The position numbers and the translations under genes were made by a program. Positions 1 to 7,322 of a DNA stretch of 48,442 nt are shown here, one piece after another (within the stretch, counting starts at the first letter, position 1; the number at the start of each line of letters is the position of its first letter). The notes beneath the pieces were generated by a model. It saw only the letters and a list, made by a program, of their open reading frames with translations, was not told the origin of the DNA and ran no database searches. Source of the DNA: an uncultured Oscillospiraceae bacterium (GTDB taxonomy: Bacteria; Bacillota; Clostridia; Oscillospirales; Acutalibacteraceae); contig CAOKRG010000014.1 of assembly GCA_948471095.1 (NCBI GenBank), positions 1-48,442 of the forward strand, in the 5' to 3' direction.

Positions 1-59
1 CTTTATTTCCATTCTTTGATTATATCACAATCCCACTTATGTGAACAGACCCTAAGACA

Positions 60-848
60 ACCCGTGTTGTTGGTTCAAAAGATTATATCAATTTTTTGCT
101 GACAGGCAGGCTGGCCACAGATTATTCCTACGCCAGCGGCGCCGGGGCCTTTGATTTGGAGCGGGGCGTCATGCGGGAGGACTTTCTGCGGGCAGCCGGC
201 CTGCCGGAGGACATGTTCCTGTCCCCTGGGCCCTCCCATCAGGAGATAGGGCGGGTCACCTCTTCCGCTGCGGCCCAGACCGGCCTGCGGGCAGGGACGC
301 CGGTTTTCTGCGGCGGGGTGGACAACGCCTGTATGGCTATGGGCGCGGCAGGCGCGGAGGAAGGCCGTAGCTATATCTCTTTGGGCTCCTCAGCCTGGGT
401 GCCTGTCAACTGCAAAAAGCCCGTGCTGGACTTTGACACCCGGCCCTATACCTTTGCCCACTTACAGGAGGGCATGTACACCTCCGCTTACTCCCTGTTC
501 GCTGGCGGGAACTCCCTGCGCTGGGCCCGGGACGTACTCTTCCCTGATCTGGATAAAGAAACGGCCTATCAGGAGATGGACAGGCTTGCCGCCGCCGAGC
601 CTTTGGGCGCGGGCGGGGTGCTGTTCCACCCGGGGCTGGCCGGGGGCACCATGCAGGATCCCAGCCCCAATCTGCGAGGGGCCTTTATGAACTTGCAGCT
701 AGGCACCAGCCGGGCCGGCCTGCTGCGGGCCGTGATGGAGGGCGTAGCCATGAACCTGGCCCTGTCCCTAGGGTTGCTGCGGGAGAGATGCCAGGTGAAG
801 GAGCCTGTCCTGTTCTGTGGGGGCGGCAGCAAAAGCCCAGTAAGCTGG
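60..848 (+). pseudogene. FGGY-family carbohydrate kinase fragment (xylulokinase-like)
   Basis: The frame reads GSKDYINFLLTGRLATDYSYASG from about position 72, then GGVDNACMAMGAAG, SLGSSAWV and VLFCGGGSKSP. These are the central and C-terminal hallmarks of FGGY sugar kinases of the xylulokinase branch, which phosphorylate a pentulose or related sugar with ATP. The first 130 or so residues are missing: an in-frame stop lies at 42-44, and unrelated AT-rich sequence precedes it. Homology stops abruptly after the GGGSKSP motif at about 845, roughly 100 residues before a normal C-terminus. The frame then stays open to 1247 only as non-homologous sequence. A TTG at 96 is an accidental start. I read it as a dead fragment, broken at both ends. 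The left break could instead be a contig edge or an adjoining insertion. Confidence 0.75.
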
Positions 849-905
849 TGCGATCTTCTCAACGATCCTTCGGATTTCAATAAGCGATTCACGTCCGGGG
901 CCCGT

Positions 906-1172
906 CTATTCAAAGATTATCCTCTCAAGCCGGCTCTCGCCAGACCTTCCGGCCACGCGAATCACCGTCTCTGCGGCGGGCAGCAGGGACAGCGGGGCGT
1001 CCCCCGAGGACACTATGCCAAGGCTTCTGCCGTCCTAGAACACCTCCACATTTCCAACGGAACCCAGGCCGAATTCCACGGAGACGCTGCTTCCCTCCTT
1101 TGCGGCGAAGAAGGTGTACTCGGCGTACTCTCCGGGGGACAGGCTCAGTTTAATCGTATTCATCTGACCCAT
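906..1172 (-). pseudogene. Broken reading frame remnant, unknown product
   Basis: On the minus strand an ATG at 1172 (MGQMNTIKLSLSPGEYAEY) opens a frame with strongly GC-biased third positions and beta-strand-like composition. An in-frame TAG at 1036-1038 interrupts it after 45 codons. The same frame then continues with equally good codon use (DGRSLGIVSSGDAPLSLL) to a TAG at 906-908. The frame is also open upstream of the ATG, into the region read in another frame by the 1160-1519 gene. It looks like the tail of a decayed gene, with one nonsense mutation and possibly a frameshift. I do not recognise the family. Confidence 0.35.
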
Positions 1173-1519
1173 CTCGTGCCTAGTATTTTGCAGAACACGC
1201 ATGTCAGAGATATGACCTTTGTGCTCAGCGGCGTCACGTACACGTAAAGGTCTGATTCGTGATGGTCCATATCCTCAAGCGGATATCCGGCGTCCAGCAG
1301 CCGACGCATCAAGGGAGCTTCTTCTTTTGCCAGCTGTTTCTGCATACTTTCCGGCACGGGTTTTGGGCGGTGATTCTTGACCCAGGCCCGCTCATACTCT
1401 CGGTGCATCCGGTTAATTGTCCGCAGCAAAGCTGCTGCCAGTTCGGGCCTCGAACCCTCGGCGTTGAGATGCTTCTGAATCTCTATCAGCATATCGAACT
1501 CTTTGACTTGAATCGTCAT
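1160..1519 (-). CDS. Hypothetical protein, probably C-terminally disrupted
   Basis: A 119-residue frame starts at ATG 1519, with GGAAG 4-8 bases upstream as ribosome binding site. The first 95 residues look like real protein: an alpha-helical N-terminus, a basic middle (NHRPKPVPESMQKQLAKEE) and the segment DAGYPLEDMDHHESDLYVYVTPLSTKVI. The end (SLTCVFCKILGTRWVR) is poor in codon bias. A different frame looks more coding beyond about 1210, so the natural C-terminus may have been lost by frameshift. From memory the DHHESDLYV segment resembles small accessory proteins of phages and conjugative elements. I could not verify this, so the function is unknown. Its neighbours on both sides are gene fragments. 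Confidence 0.4.
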   Translation of the reverse strand: MTIQVKEFDMLIEIQKHLNAEGSRPELAAALLRTINRMHREYERAWVKNHRPKPVPESMQKQLAKEEAPLMRRLLDAGYPLEDMDHHESDLYVYVTPLSTKVISLTCVFCKILGTRWVR

Positions 1520-1683
1520 TTCAGTACTTCCAATTCGGAATACGGTTGCCGTACAGGACTATGCGTAATGCGATCATTCAACTGCCGAACAGCGGGTGCG
1601 CCCCGGCTGTGCAGCCCTTTGGGGCTGGGAAGCTTTGAACCGGGTTCACTGTAATGATAGATCAGGCCAGCCGTATCCCGGAC

Positions 1684-1722
1684 AAAAAAACAGATCGGGC
1701 CCCGCCCGGGGGAAACCCGATC
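1684..1722 (-). terminator. Rho-independent terminator of the 1749-3776 chemoreceptor
   Basis: Read on the minus strand, arms GATCGGG (1716-1722) and CCCGATC (1693-1699) flank a GC-rich interior that can extend the stem. Seven T residues follow (complement of 1684-1690). It sits 27 bases after the receptor stop codon. Confidence 0.85.
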
Positions 1723-1748
1723 CGTGATGCAAACGGCAGTCCTTCCGC

Positions 1749-3776
1749 CTAATCGATCCGGAAGTTACTGATTAGCCTGTTCAGCGCCCGCGCCTGCTGG
1801 GACAGTTCCTTTGAGACGGTCGCGCTCTTTTCCGCGGCAGCGGAATTGTCCTGGACCACCGCGGAAATTTCCTTAATGCCGGATTCGACCATGGCGATCA
1901 TCTCCGACTGCTGGACGCTGGCGGCGGCGATTTCATCCATCAGCGCCTTGATGGACTGGATGCAGCCGTTGATATCCCGCATGGCGGAAACGGCCAGGTC
2001 CGTGGATTCCGTCCCCGTCTTGGCGCTCTGGATCGAACGGCTGATGAGGTTGTTGGTATTCTGGGCGGCCACGGCGGATTTTCCCGCCAAACTGCGCACC
2101 TCGTCCGCCACCACGGAGAAGCCCTGGCCCGCGGTTCCGGCCCGCGCGGCCTCTACCGCGGCGTTCAGCGCCAGGATGTTGGTCTGGAACGCGATATCTT
2201 CGATCGTCTTAATGATGGTGCCGATCTGGGCGGAGGCCTCGTCGATATTCCTGGTGGCCGTGGTCAGCTGCTCCATCTTGGCGTCCGCTTCAACCGAAAA
2301 ACCCGTGGCCTGGTCCACCAGCTCGCTGGCGTTGCCGCAGCGCACGGTGCTGGTCTGTATCTGGGCGGTAATGGCGGTCACGTTTGACATGAGCCCGTCG
2401 ACTGAGGCCGCCTGCTCCGTGGCGCCCTGGGCCAGCGCCTGGGCGCCGGAGGACACCCGCTCCGCGCTGGCGTCCACCTGGCCGGCGACTTGGGAGATGT
2501 CGCGCATCACCTCCACCAAATTGGCGTGTATGGACCAAAGGCTGCCCGCCAGGGCCTTGAAGTCGCCGATATAGTAGGCTTCGTTTTCCGTCACGTCTAC
2601 CGTGAAGTTGCCGTCCGCCATCTCGCCCAGGATGCGCCCTACATCGTCGATGGTCTTGCGCAGGCAGCCGCATACCCGGTGGGTGGTCTTGGCAATCATG
2701 CCGATCTCGTCCGAGCGGCCGTAAAAGGGCTCCAGCTCCTGGTCGGCGGAGAGGTTCAGGTCTCCCAACCGGCTGATAGACCGCTCCACTACCATAAGCT
2801 CCCTTCCCTCCCGCCGCAGGAGCAGCAAGGTAAGGAGGATAATGGCGGCCGCCATAACGGCGCAGAGAACGCCTACCAGAACGCGCACGCTGGTCACTGC
2901 GGAATAGACCTCGGTAGCGCTGTCGCGGACCATAAAGACCCAATTCCGGTCCTTTAAGTACTTGTAGACCACCAGCTGCTCCACGCCGTTCCCGTCCCGG
3001 TAGGAGAGCGTATTGGCCTGGACGCCGCCGTCCGCCTGAATGCGGCGGATGATCTCCAGATAGCCGGCGTCGGTGGTCTCGGTGTTCAGCAGATTCTCGT
3101 CCTCATGGTAGAGGTATACGCCCGTGTCCACATTTAGGAACACATACTCGCTGTCCGGCAGGCCCTTTATATCGAGGTCCAGCAGCGAGTCCATCAGGTG
3201 GCTGGCATAAACGCCCGCGCCAACATACCCGATGCAGCGCCCGTCCTCAAAAATGGGGTAGTACATGGACAGGATCATGCTGCCCGTACCGGGAGACTTC
3301 ATAATGCCCAAATTCGTCAGCTCCCGCCGCGCCAGGATGGTCTCCTGAAAGCTGGCCAAAGAGTCTCCGGACCGGGTGGTCATGCCGATGGCTCCCTGGG
3401 AGGTATGGGTCAGGACATGCGTATCCGGGGTGGCTATGTAGAGGCCCTCGAAGATTCCCTTGACGGAGGCGAAATCTTCCGTATACTTCTGCGCCTTGGC
3501 CAGAAGCGCGGGGTCGTCCGGATTTAAGAGCAGGCCGCGCACCTCGCTGCCAAGGGCGAAGGCGGACATGTACTCCTCCGCGGAGAGTACGTATTCGTCA
3601 ATGATCGCGGCACGGGCTTCCACGGCGTCCGTCATCTGGTTGGTGATATCGTTTTTCACTACCATGGCGGCGTTGGTGGACACGAACACCCAGAGCAGCG
3701 CCATCCCGGCCAGGGTAATCGCGGTGGTGATGATCCCGATCCGCGCGGCGAGTCTTTTGTTTTCTATGAATCGCAT
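1749..3776 (-). CDS. Methyl-accepting chemotaxis protein with extracellular Cache-type sensor
   Basis: Transmembrane chemoreceptor of 675 residues that senses an extracellular ligand and controls CheA/CheW. TM1 is at about residues 11-33, followed by a periplasm-facing sensor of some 260 residues of dCache size, TM2 at about 305-328 ([22 protein letters not shown]), a HAMP-like linker and a long coiled coil. The kinase-control tip reads [22 protein letters not shown], then [13 protein letters not shown], at about residues 525-565. No C-terminal CheR-tethering pentapeptide is present. I chose ATG 3776 because AAAGGGG lies 7 bases upstream; an upstream in-frame ATG at 3854 has no good site and would overlap the promoter. 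It is monocistronic, with its own promoter and terminator. The ligand cannot be told from sequence. Confidence 0.93.
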   Translation of the reverse strand: MRFIENKRLAARIGIITTAITLAGMALLWVFVSTNAAMVVKNDITNQMTDAVEARAAIIDEYVLSAEEYMSAFALGSEVRGLLLNPDDPALLAKAQKYTEDFASVKGIFEGLYIATPDTHVLTHTSQGAIGMTTRSGDSLASFQETILARRELTNLGIMKSPGTGSMILSMYYPIFEDGRCIGYVGAGVYASHLMDSLLDLDIKGLPDSEYVFLNVDTGVYLYHEDENLLNTETTDAGYLEIIRRIQADGGVQANTLSYRDGNGVEQLVVYKYLKDRNWVFMVRDSATEVYSAVTSVRVLVGVLCAVMAAAIILLTLLLLRREGRELMVVERSISRLGDLNLSADQELEPFYGRSDEIGMIAKTTHRVCGCLRKTIDDVGRILGEMADGNFTVDVTENEAYYIGDFKALAGSLWSIHANLVEVMRDISQVAGQVDASAERVSSGAQALAQGATEQAASVDGLMSNVTAITAQIQTSTVRCGNASELVDQATGFSVEADAKMEQLTTATRNIDEASAQIGTIIKTIEDIAFQTNILALNAAVEAARAGTAGQGFSVVADEVRSLAGKSAVAAQNTNNLISRSIQSAKTGTESTDLAVSAMRDINGCIQSIKALMDEIAAASVQQSEMIAMVESGIKEISAVVQDNSAAAEKSATVSKELSQQARALNRLISNFRID

Positions 3777-3825
3777 AGAAACGCCCCTTTTATAGAAAAG
3801 TTTAGGGTAAGTAGATCGCCTAGAT

Positions 3826-3854
3826 ATAATAACACATTTTTTACCAAATTTCAA
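3826..3854 (-). promoter_or_regulatory. Sigma-A promoter of the first chemoreceptor
   Basis: On the minus strand, TTGAAA (3849-3854) and TATTAT (3826-3831) are separated by 17 bases, and the leader to the ATG is about 45 nt. I looked for a flagellar sigma-D pattern and did not find one with correct spacing. Confidence 0.6.
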
Positions 3855-3970
3855 AAGGGATGGGCGGACGAAAAACCGTAATCAGGGATGGGGCGCGCTC
3901 CGAAATGCGGGCTGGAGCATAGGCAAAAGGCGGGCGCCGCAGGCCGGAGCGTCTACGGCGCTTTGACGTC

Positions 3971-4005
3971 AGAAAGGCGGGGCCGCCCCTTCGGGCAAGC
4001 CCCGC
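3971..4005 (-). terminator. Possible weak terminator after the hexosaminidase
   Basis: Arms GCGGGGC (3999-4005 read on minus) and GCCCCGC (3977-3983) form a stable hairpin, followed by only TTTCT. It lies 60 bases beyond the GH20 stop codon. Confidence 0.4.
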
Positions 4006-4064
4006 ACATCCTCTTTCGTCCTTCATTTGTGCGCAAAACGCGGCGCGGCCGCGAAACAGGGGGC

Positions 4065-5612
4065 CTACAGCCCCATCTCCCGAATCGCCTTTTCCATGCT
4101 CTCATAGGCCAAGGCCTGCTCGTCCTGGCTGTAGCCGGAGCGCTTCAAGAAGCCGTCCAGCAGTATCTTCCCAAGGCTGCGCATGGTTTTGCCCCGCTGC
4201 TCCTTGTCCTTTTGCGCCTGGGTAAAGCCAGTGACGACTTCTACGATCTGCAGCCCGGCCATACGGGCGCCTTCGGCCCCGTGGGGGTCGCACTCCGCTA
4301 TGGGGGTGACCGCGACGCCCTGCTCCTTGAGATATTCGGTATAGATTGCGGCGCGGGACATAAAGCCCGTGAAATCTTTACCGGCGGTCCAGCCGTTTTC
4401 CGCCAGGGCCAGCAGCCGTGGGAACACAAGCCGTTCCACATGGCTGTTCTCTATCACCCGCTCCGTCCATAGAGGGGCCTCCAGGCCCAGCACCTGATCC
4501 TTCGGGATGGGTTTTCCCTCTATAATGTAGGGGTCATACTCATAGATGGGCCGCATCCCAATCACCGCGCAGGGGTAGTCCAGATAAAACGCGCTCATAT
4601 TGGAGAACACGAATTTCCGTCCCTTGCCGGCCTCTTTATCCGAGTATTCCTTGCCGCTCTCAATCCAATACTGGGCAACGGCCTTGGGGCTGACCGTGCC
4701 CGAGGTCAGGATCTCGTTCCACCCGATCACCGTCTTGCCCCGGCTCTCTAAAAACTCGACCAGCCTGCCGGTAAACCACGCCTGCAAGTCTTCCTCGTCC
4801 TTAAGGCCCCCGTCCTTGATCCTCTGCTGGCAGCGGGGGCACTTTTCCCACTCGGACTTGGGCGCTTCATCGCCGCCGATGTGGAAATACGGTCCGGGGA
4901 ACAGCTGGCAGACTTCATCCAGCAATTCGTACAAAAAGCTGTATACCTTTTCGTTCCCGGCGCAGAGTATCCGGGGATTGAGGCCCGTGCCGAACCCTAC
5001 CTGATGGGGCTCGCCAGAGCAGCTCAGCTCCGGCATGGTGGCGACGATCGCCCCGGTGTGGCCGGGCAGGTCGATTTCAGGGATGATATTGATGAAGCGC
5101 TCCGACGCATAGGCGACTACCTGCCGGATCTCCTCCTGGGTATAATACCCCCCGGCTTTTTGCCCGCCCTCATCGCGCCAGGAACCGATGCGGTTGAGCT
5201 CGGGGAACTTCAGGCTCTCAATGCGGAAGCCCTGGTCGTCGCTCAGGTGCCAGTGGAAGGCGTTCAGCTTCAGCTTCGCCATGTGGTCAAGGAGCTTCTT
5301 GATTTCCTCCACGCCGAAGAAATGCCTGCTCACGTCCAGCATAAAGCCGCGGAACGGGAACTTCGGCGCGTCCTCATAGCGGCCGCAGGGAATGTCCCCC
5401 TCGCGGGCCAGCTGCTCGAGGGTCTGTCTGGCGTAAAAGGCCCCGGCGCCGTCCCCGGCCTCTATTTTGATTTCCTCCGGTTCCACCGTCAGCACATACC
5501 CCTCCCGCGGTATGCCGGCGCCGTTCGCCGCCGTTACGGGAGTTTGGCCGCCATAGCTGCATACGCCGCCGGTAAGAGAGACTTTTCCGTTGATTTTTGG
5601 GATAAGATTCAT
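4065..5612 (-). CDS. Beta-N-acetylhexosaminidase, glycoside hydrolase family 20
   Basis: Releases terminal beta-linked GlcNAc or GalNAc by substrate-assisted catalysis. The 515-residue protein has a short GH20b-like N-terminal domain (to about residue 80) and a GH20 barrel from PKFPFRGFMLDVSRHFF (about 84-100). The catalytic D-E pair is D248-E249 in HIGGDEAPKSEW. Other family landmarks are NAFHWHLSDDQGFRIE (118-132) and INIIPEIDLPGHTGA (174-188). No signal peptide or anchor is visible, so it should act in the cytoplasm on imported oligosaccharides. ATG 5612 is preceded by AAGGAGGG. No transporter or kinase gene adjoins it; a TetR/flavodoxin pair is divergent. Substrate chain length and linkage are not predictable here. 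Confidence 0.93.
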   Translation of the reverse strand: MNLIPKINGKVSLTGGVCSYGGQTPVTAANGAGIPREGYVLTVEPEEIKIEAGDGAGAFYARQTLEQLAREGDIPCGRYEDAPKFPFRGFMLDVSRHFFGVEEIKKLLDHMAKLKLNAFHWHLSDDQGFRIESLKFPELNRIGSWRDEGGQKAGGYYTQEEIRQVVAYASERFINIIPEIDLPGHTGAIVATMPELSCSGEPHQVGFGTGLNPRILCAGNEKVYSFLYELLDEVCQLFPGPYFHIGGDEAPKSEWEKCPRCQQRIKDGGLKDEEDLQAWFTGRLVEFLESRGKTVIGWNEILTSGTVSPKAVAQYWIESGKEYSDKEAGKGRKFVFSNMSAFYLDYPCAVIGMRPIYEYDPYIIEGKPIPKDQVLGLEAPLWTERVIENSHVERLVFPRLLALAENGWTAGKDFTGFMSRAAIYTEYLKEQGVAVTPIAECDPHGAEGARMAGLQIVEVVTGFTQAQKDKEQRGKTMRSLGKILLDGFLKRSGYSQDEQALAYESMEKAIREMGL

Positions 5613-5780
5613 CCCGAACCCTCCTTTTAGGGGAAATTGGATTGAGCCTAAGCATAGCATATCTAACCAAATAATGCAAGCGAATGGGGGAAACTTTTAA
5701 TGCAAATCCAGCTGATCGCAGGCCGCCCGGCCTCAAGAGCCCTGCCCCGTTTAACAAGGCGATTTTCTGTGGGGCACCCC

Positions 5781-5809
5781 TTGACAGGTCTGGCCCGACA
5801 GTGTATAAT
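5781..5809 (+). promoter_or_regulatory. Consensus sigma-A promoter of the TetR-flavodoxin operon
   Basis: TTGACA (5781-5786), a 17-base spacer and TATAAT (5804-5809) match consensus exactly. The predicted start of transcription falls inside the palindrome at 5814-5837. Confidence 0.9.
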
Positions 5810-5813
5810 GCGG

Positions 5814-5837
5814 ATTATATAAATTGTGTTATATAAT
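5814..5837. promoter_or_regulatory. Palindromic operator, probably for the adjacent TetR regulator
   Basis: Arms ATTATATAA (5814-5822) and TTATATAAT (5829-5837) are perfect inverted repeats around ATTGTG. The site begins 5 bases after the -10 box and covers the start of transcription, where a bound repressor would block initiation. TetR-family proteins typically bind one such site beside their own gene. That TetR is the ligand of this site is an inference. Confidence 0.75.
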
Positions 5838-5859
5838 TCCTGTTCTACAAGGAGGGCCC

Positions 5860-6426
5860 ATGCCAAAACAACGCATTACCAGGGAGATGGTGGTAGACGC
5901 CGCCTTTGCCCTGGCCCGCTCCGGCGGGCTGGAGCGGGTCATGGTGAAGAACATCGCCCAGGCTCTGAACTGCTCCGTTCAGCCGCTGTACAGCTACTGC
6001 CAGAATATCCACAGCCTGCGCCAGGAGGTGGTCGGGCGGACCGACGCCTTTGTGCGGGACTTTGCCGCCCGGCGGGTGGACCCGCACAACCTGTTCCCCT
6101 CCTTGGGCCGGGCTTACTTGCAGCTGGCCCAGGAAGAGCCCCAGCTGTTCCGCATCTTCATTTTTCAGCCCCGGCTGGGCGTTTCCTCCCTGCCCGAGCT
6201 TTACGACCGCTCCGCCAGCCCCGGCACGGCCCAGTCCATCGCGGAGGCTCTGGGCGTCAGCCTGGAAAAGGCCAGGGCGCTGCACCTGCACATGCTTATC
6301 TACACCCTGGGGCTGGGCACGGTTTTCGCGGTCACCTCCCCCGGCATCCCTGCCGGAGAGGTCTTCGCCCAGCAGGACGTTGCCTATCAGGCCTTTTTAA
6401 AACAGATTGTGGGGGAGAATCCATGA
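5860..6426 (+). CDS. TetR/AcrR-family transcriptional regulator
   Basis: 188 residues, the usual TetR length. The N-terminal DNA-binding domain is ITREMVVDAAFALARSGGLERVMVKNIAQALNC followed by SVQPLYSYCQNIHSLRQEVV (about residues 5-60), the three-helix arrangement of the family. The rest is a helical ligand-binding and dimerisation domain. ATG 5860 has AAGGAGG 4 bases upstream; an upstream ATG at 5824 lies inside the operator and is unlikely. The stop codon overlaps the next start (ATGA), so regulator and flavodoxin protein are translationally coupled. A perfect promoter and a 9-bp-arm palindrome lie directly upstream, which predicts autorepression. The ligand is unknown. Confidence 0.9.
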   Translation: MPKQRITREMVVDAAFALARSGGLERVMVKNIAQALNCSVQPLYSYCQNIHSLRQEVVGRTDAFVRDFAARRVDPHNLFPSLGRAYLQLAQEEPQLFRIFIFQPRLGVSSLPELYDRSASPGTAQSIAEALGVSLEKARALHLHMLIYTLGLGTVFAVTSPGIPAGEVFAQQDVAYQAFLKQIVGENP

Positions 6427-6944
6427 ATAAGACCATCATCCTATACCGCTCAAAAACCGGCTTTACCCAAAAATACGCGGAGTGGGCGGCAAAAGAGCTT
6501 GCCTGCGCCATCGCCCCATGGGGCCGGGGGGCCATGAAGGGCTACGACACGGTGGTCTTCGGCACCAGGGCCCACGCGGGCCGGGCGGAGGGCCTGCGGC
6601 AGGCCTTGTCCGCTTTCGAGAGGTCGGGGGCAAAGCGCCTGGCGCTCTTCGTCACCGGGGCCATGCCCAATACCGCCCAGGAGACGCTGGAGCAGTTTTG
6701 GGCGCAGAACCTGACAGCGGAGCAGCGGGAGGCCATCCCCCACTTTTACATGCAGGCGGGGCTGTGCTACGAGCGCATGGGCCCGCTGGACCGGCTCCTG
6801 ATGAAGGGCCTCAAAAAGTATTTGGCCCGCAAGGCCTGCAAAACCCCGGAGGAAGCGCAAATGGAGGAAGCGATCCGGCGCTCGTACGACATGACCGATC
6901 CCGCGTTTTTGGGCCCCATGCTGGAACTGCTGCGAAAAGGCTGA
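6423..6944 (+). CDS. Flavodoxin-domain protein
   Basis: 173 residues beginning MNKTIILYRSKTGFTQKYAEW, with an S-K-T-G-F-T phosphate loop like that which holds FMN phosphate in flavodoxins. Then come YDTVVFGTRAHAG and KRLALFVTGAMPN, which match the second and third strands of a flavodoxin-like fold. The C-terminal part (MGPLDRLLMKGLKKYLARK) resembles the tail of HemG-type and related Firmicutes flavodoxin-domain proteins. It is likely an electron carrier or quinone/porphyrin oxidoreductase. The start overlaps the TetR stop, so its expression is probably controlled by that repressor. The partner reaction is unknown. Confidence 0.8.
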   Translation: MNKTIILYRSKTGFTQKYAEWAAKELACAIAPWGRGAMKGYDTVVFGTRAHAGRAEGLRQALSAFERSGAKRLALFVTGAMPNTAQETLEQFWAQNLTAEQREAIPHFYMQAGLCYERMGPLDRLLMKGLKKYLARKACKTPEEAQMEEAIRRSYDMTDPAFLGPMLELLRKG

Positions 6945-7322
6945 ACCCTTCCTGGCGGGCTGGAAAAAGAGCTCCCGGCCCGCACCCCCGCCTTCTGCTC
7001 CGGCCGCCTTGTAAAATGAGCGTTTCTCTCTGCCCGCCATTGACAAAAGCCTCCGGTCCAGATATAATAAACAGGAACCTGTTTCCAGGGATTGTTTATA
7101 TAAAGAGGACGCGCGGAACGATTGGCCGGAAGAGGGGCCTCCCATCACTCCGCTCTGCCAATTTTAAGGAGGAAAACCGCCGCCTTTCGCCCTGCCGGCC
7201 GCTCTCAGACTTGCGATGGACAGGTTTTTCCCAGGCAGGACGCGTAGGCCCGCGTCCCCCGTTTTACAAACAAGCCCGAAACGGCCCAACGCATTATCAG
7301 TTCTAATGGAGTGTGGATTAAG
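6945..7322 (+). other. Intergenic region with promoter and long leader of the second chemoreceptor
   Basis: No gene is supported in these 378 bases. They hold a consensus promoter at 7040-7068 and then a leader of about 250 nt. The leader contains a hairpin with arms GGACGCG and CGCGTCC at about 7238-7257, and an unused AAGGAGG near 7168. I compared it with the cyclic-di-GMP riboswitch and could not place the conserved core, so no named RNA is claimed. Confidence 0.6.
7040..7068 (+). promoter_or_regulatory. Consensus sigma-A promoter for the second chemoreceptor
   Basis: TTGACA (7040-7045), 17 bases, TATAAT (7063-7068). Transcription would start near 7075, about 250 nt before the receptor start codon. 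Confidence 0.85.

Noticed and set aside
1-60. Left terminal bases as the end of an insertion sequence
   Set aside because: Too short to show a terminal inverted repeat or transposase; it could equally be a contig edge.
1036-1038. In-frame TAG read as an amino acid (pyrrolysine-type recoding)
   Set aside because: The frame is a short remnant among other fragments, no recoding gene is visible, and other genes in the window end in TAG; a nonsense mutation is simpler.
7069-7322. Cyclic-di-GMP riboswitch in the leader of the second chemoreceptor
   Set aside because: The leader is long and structured, but the conserved three-way junction and GNRA/receptor pairs could not be identified.
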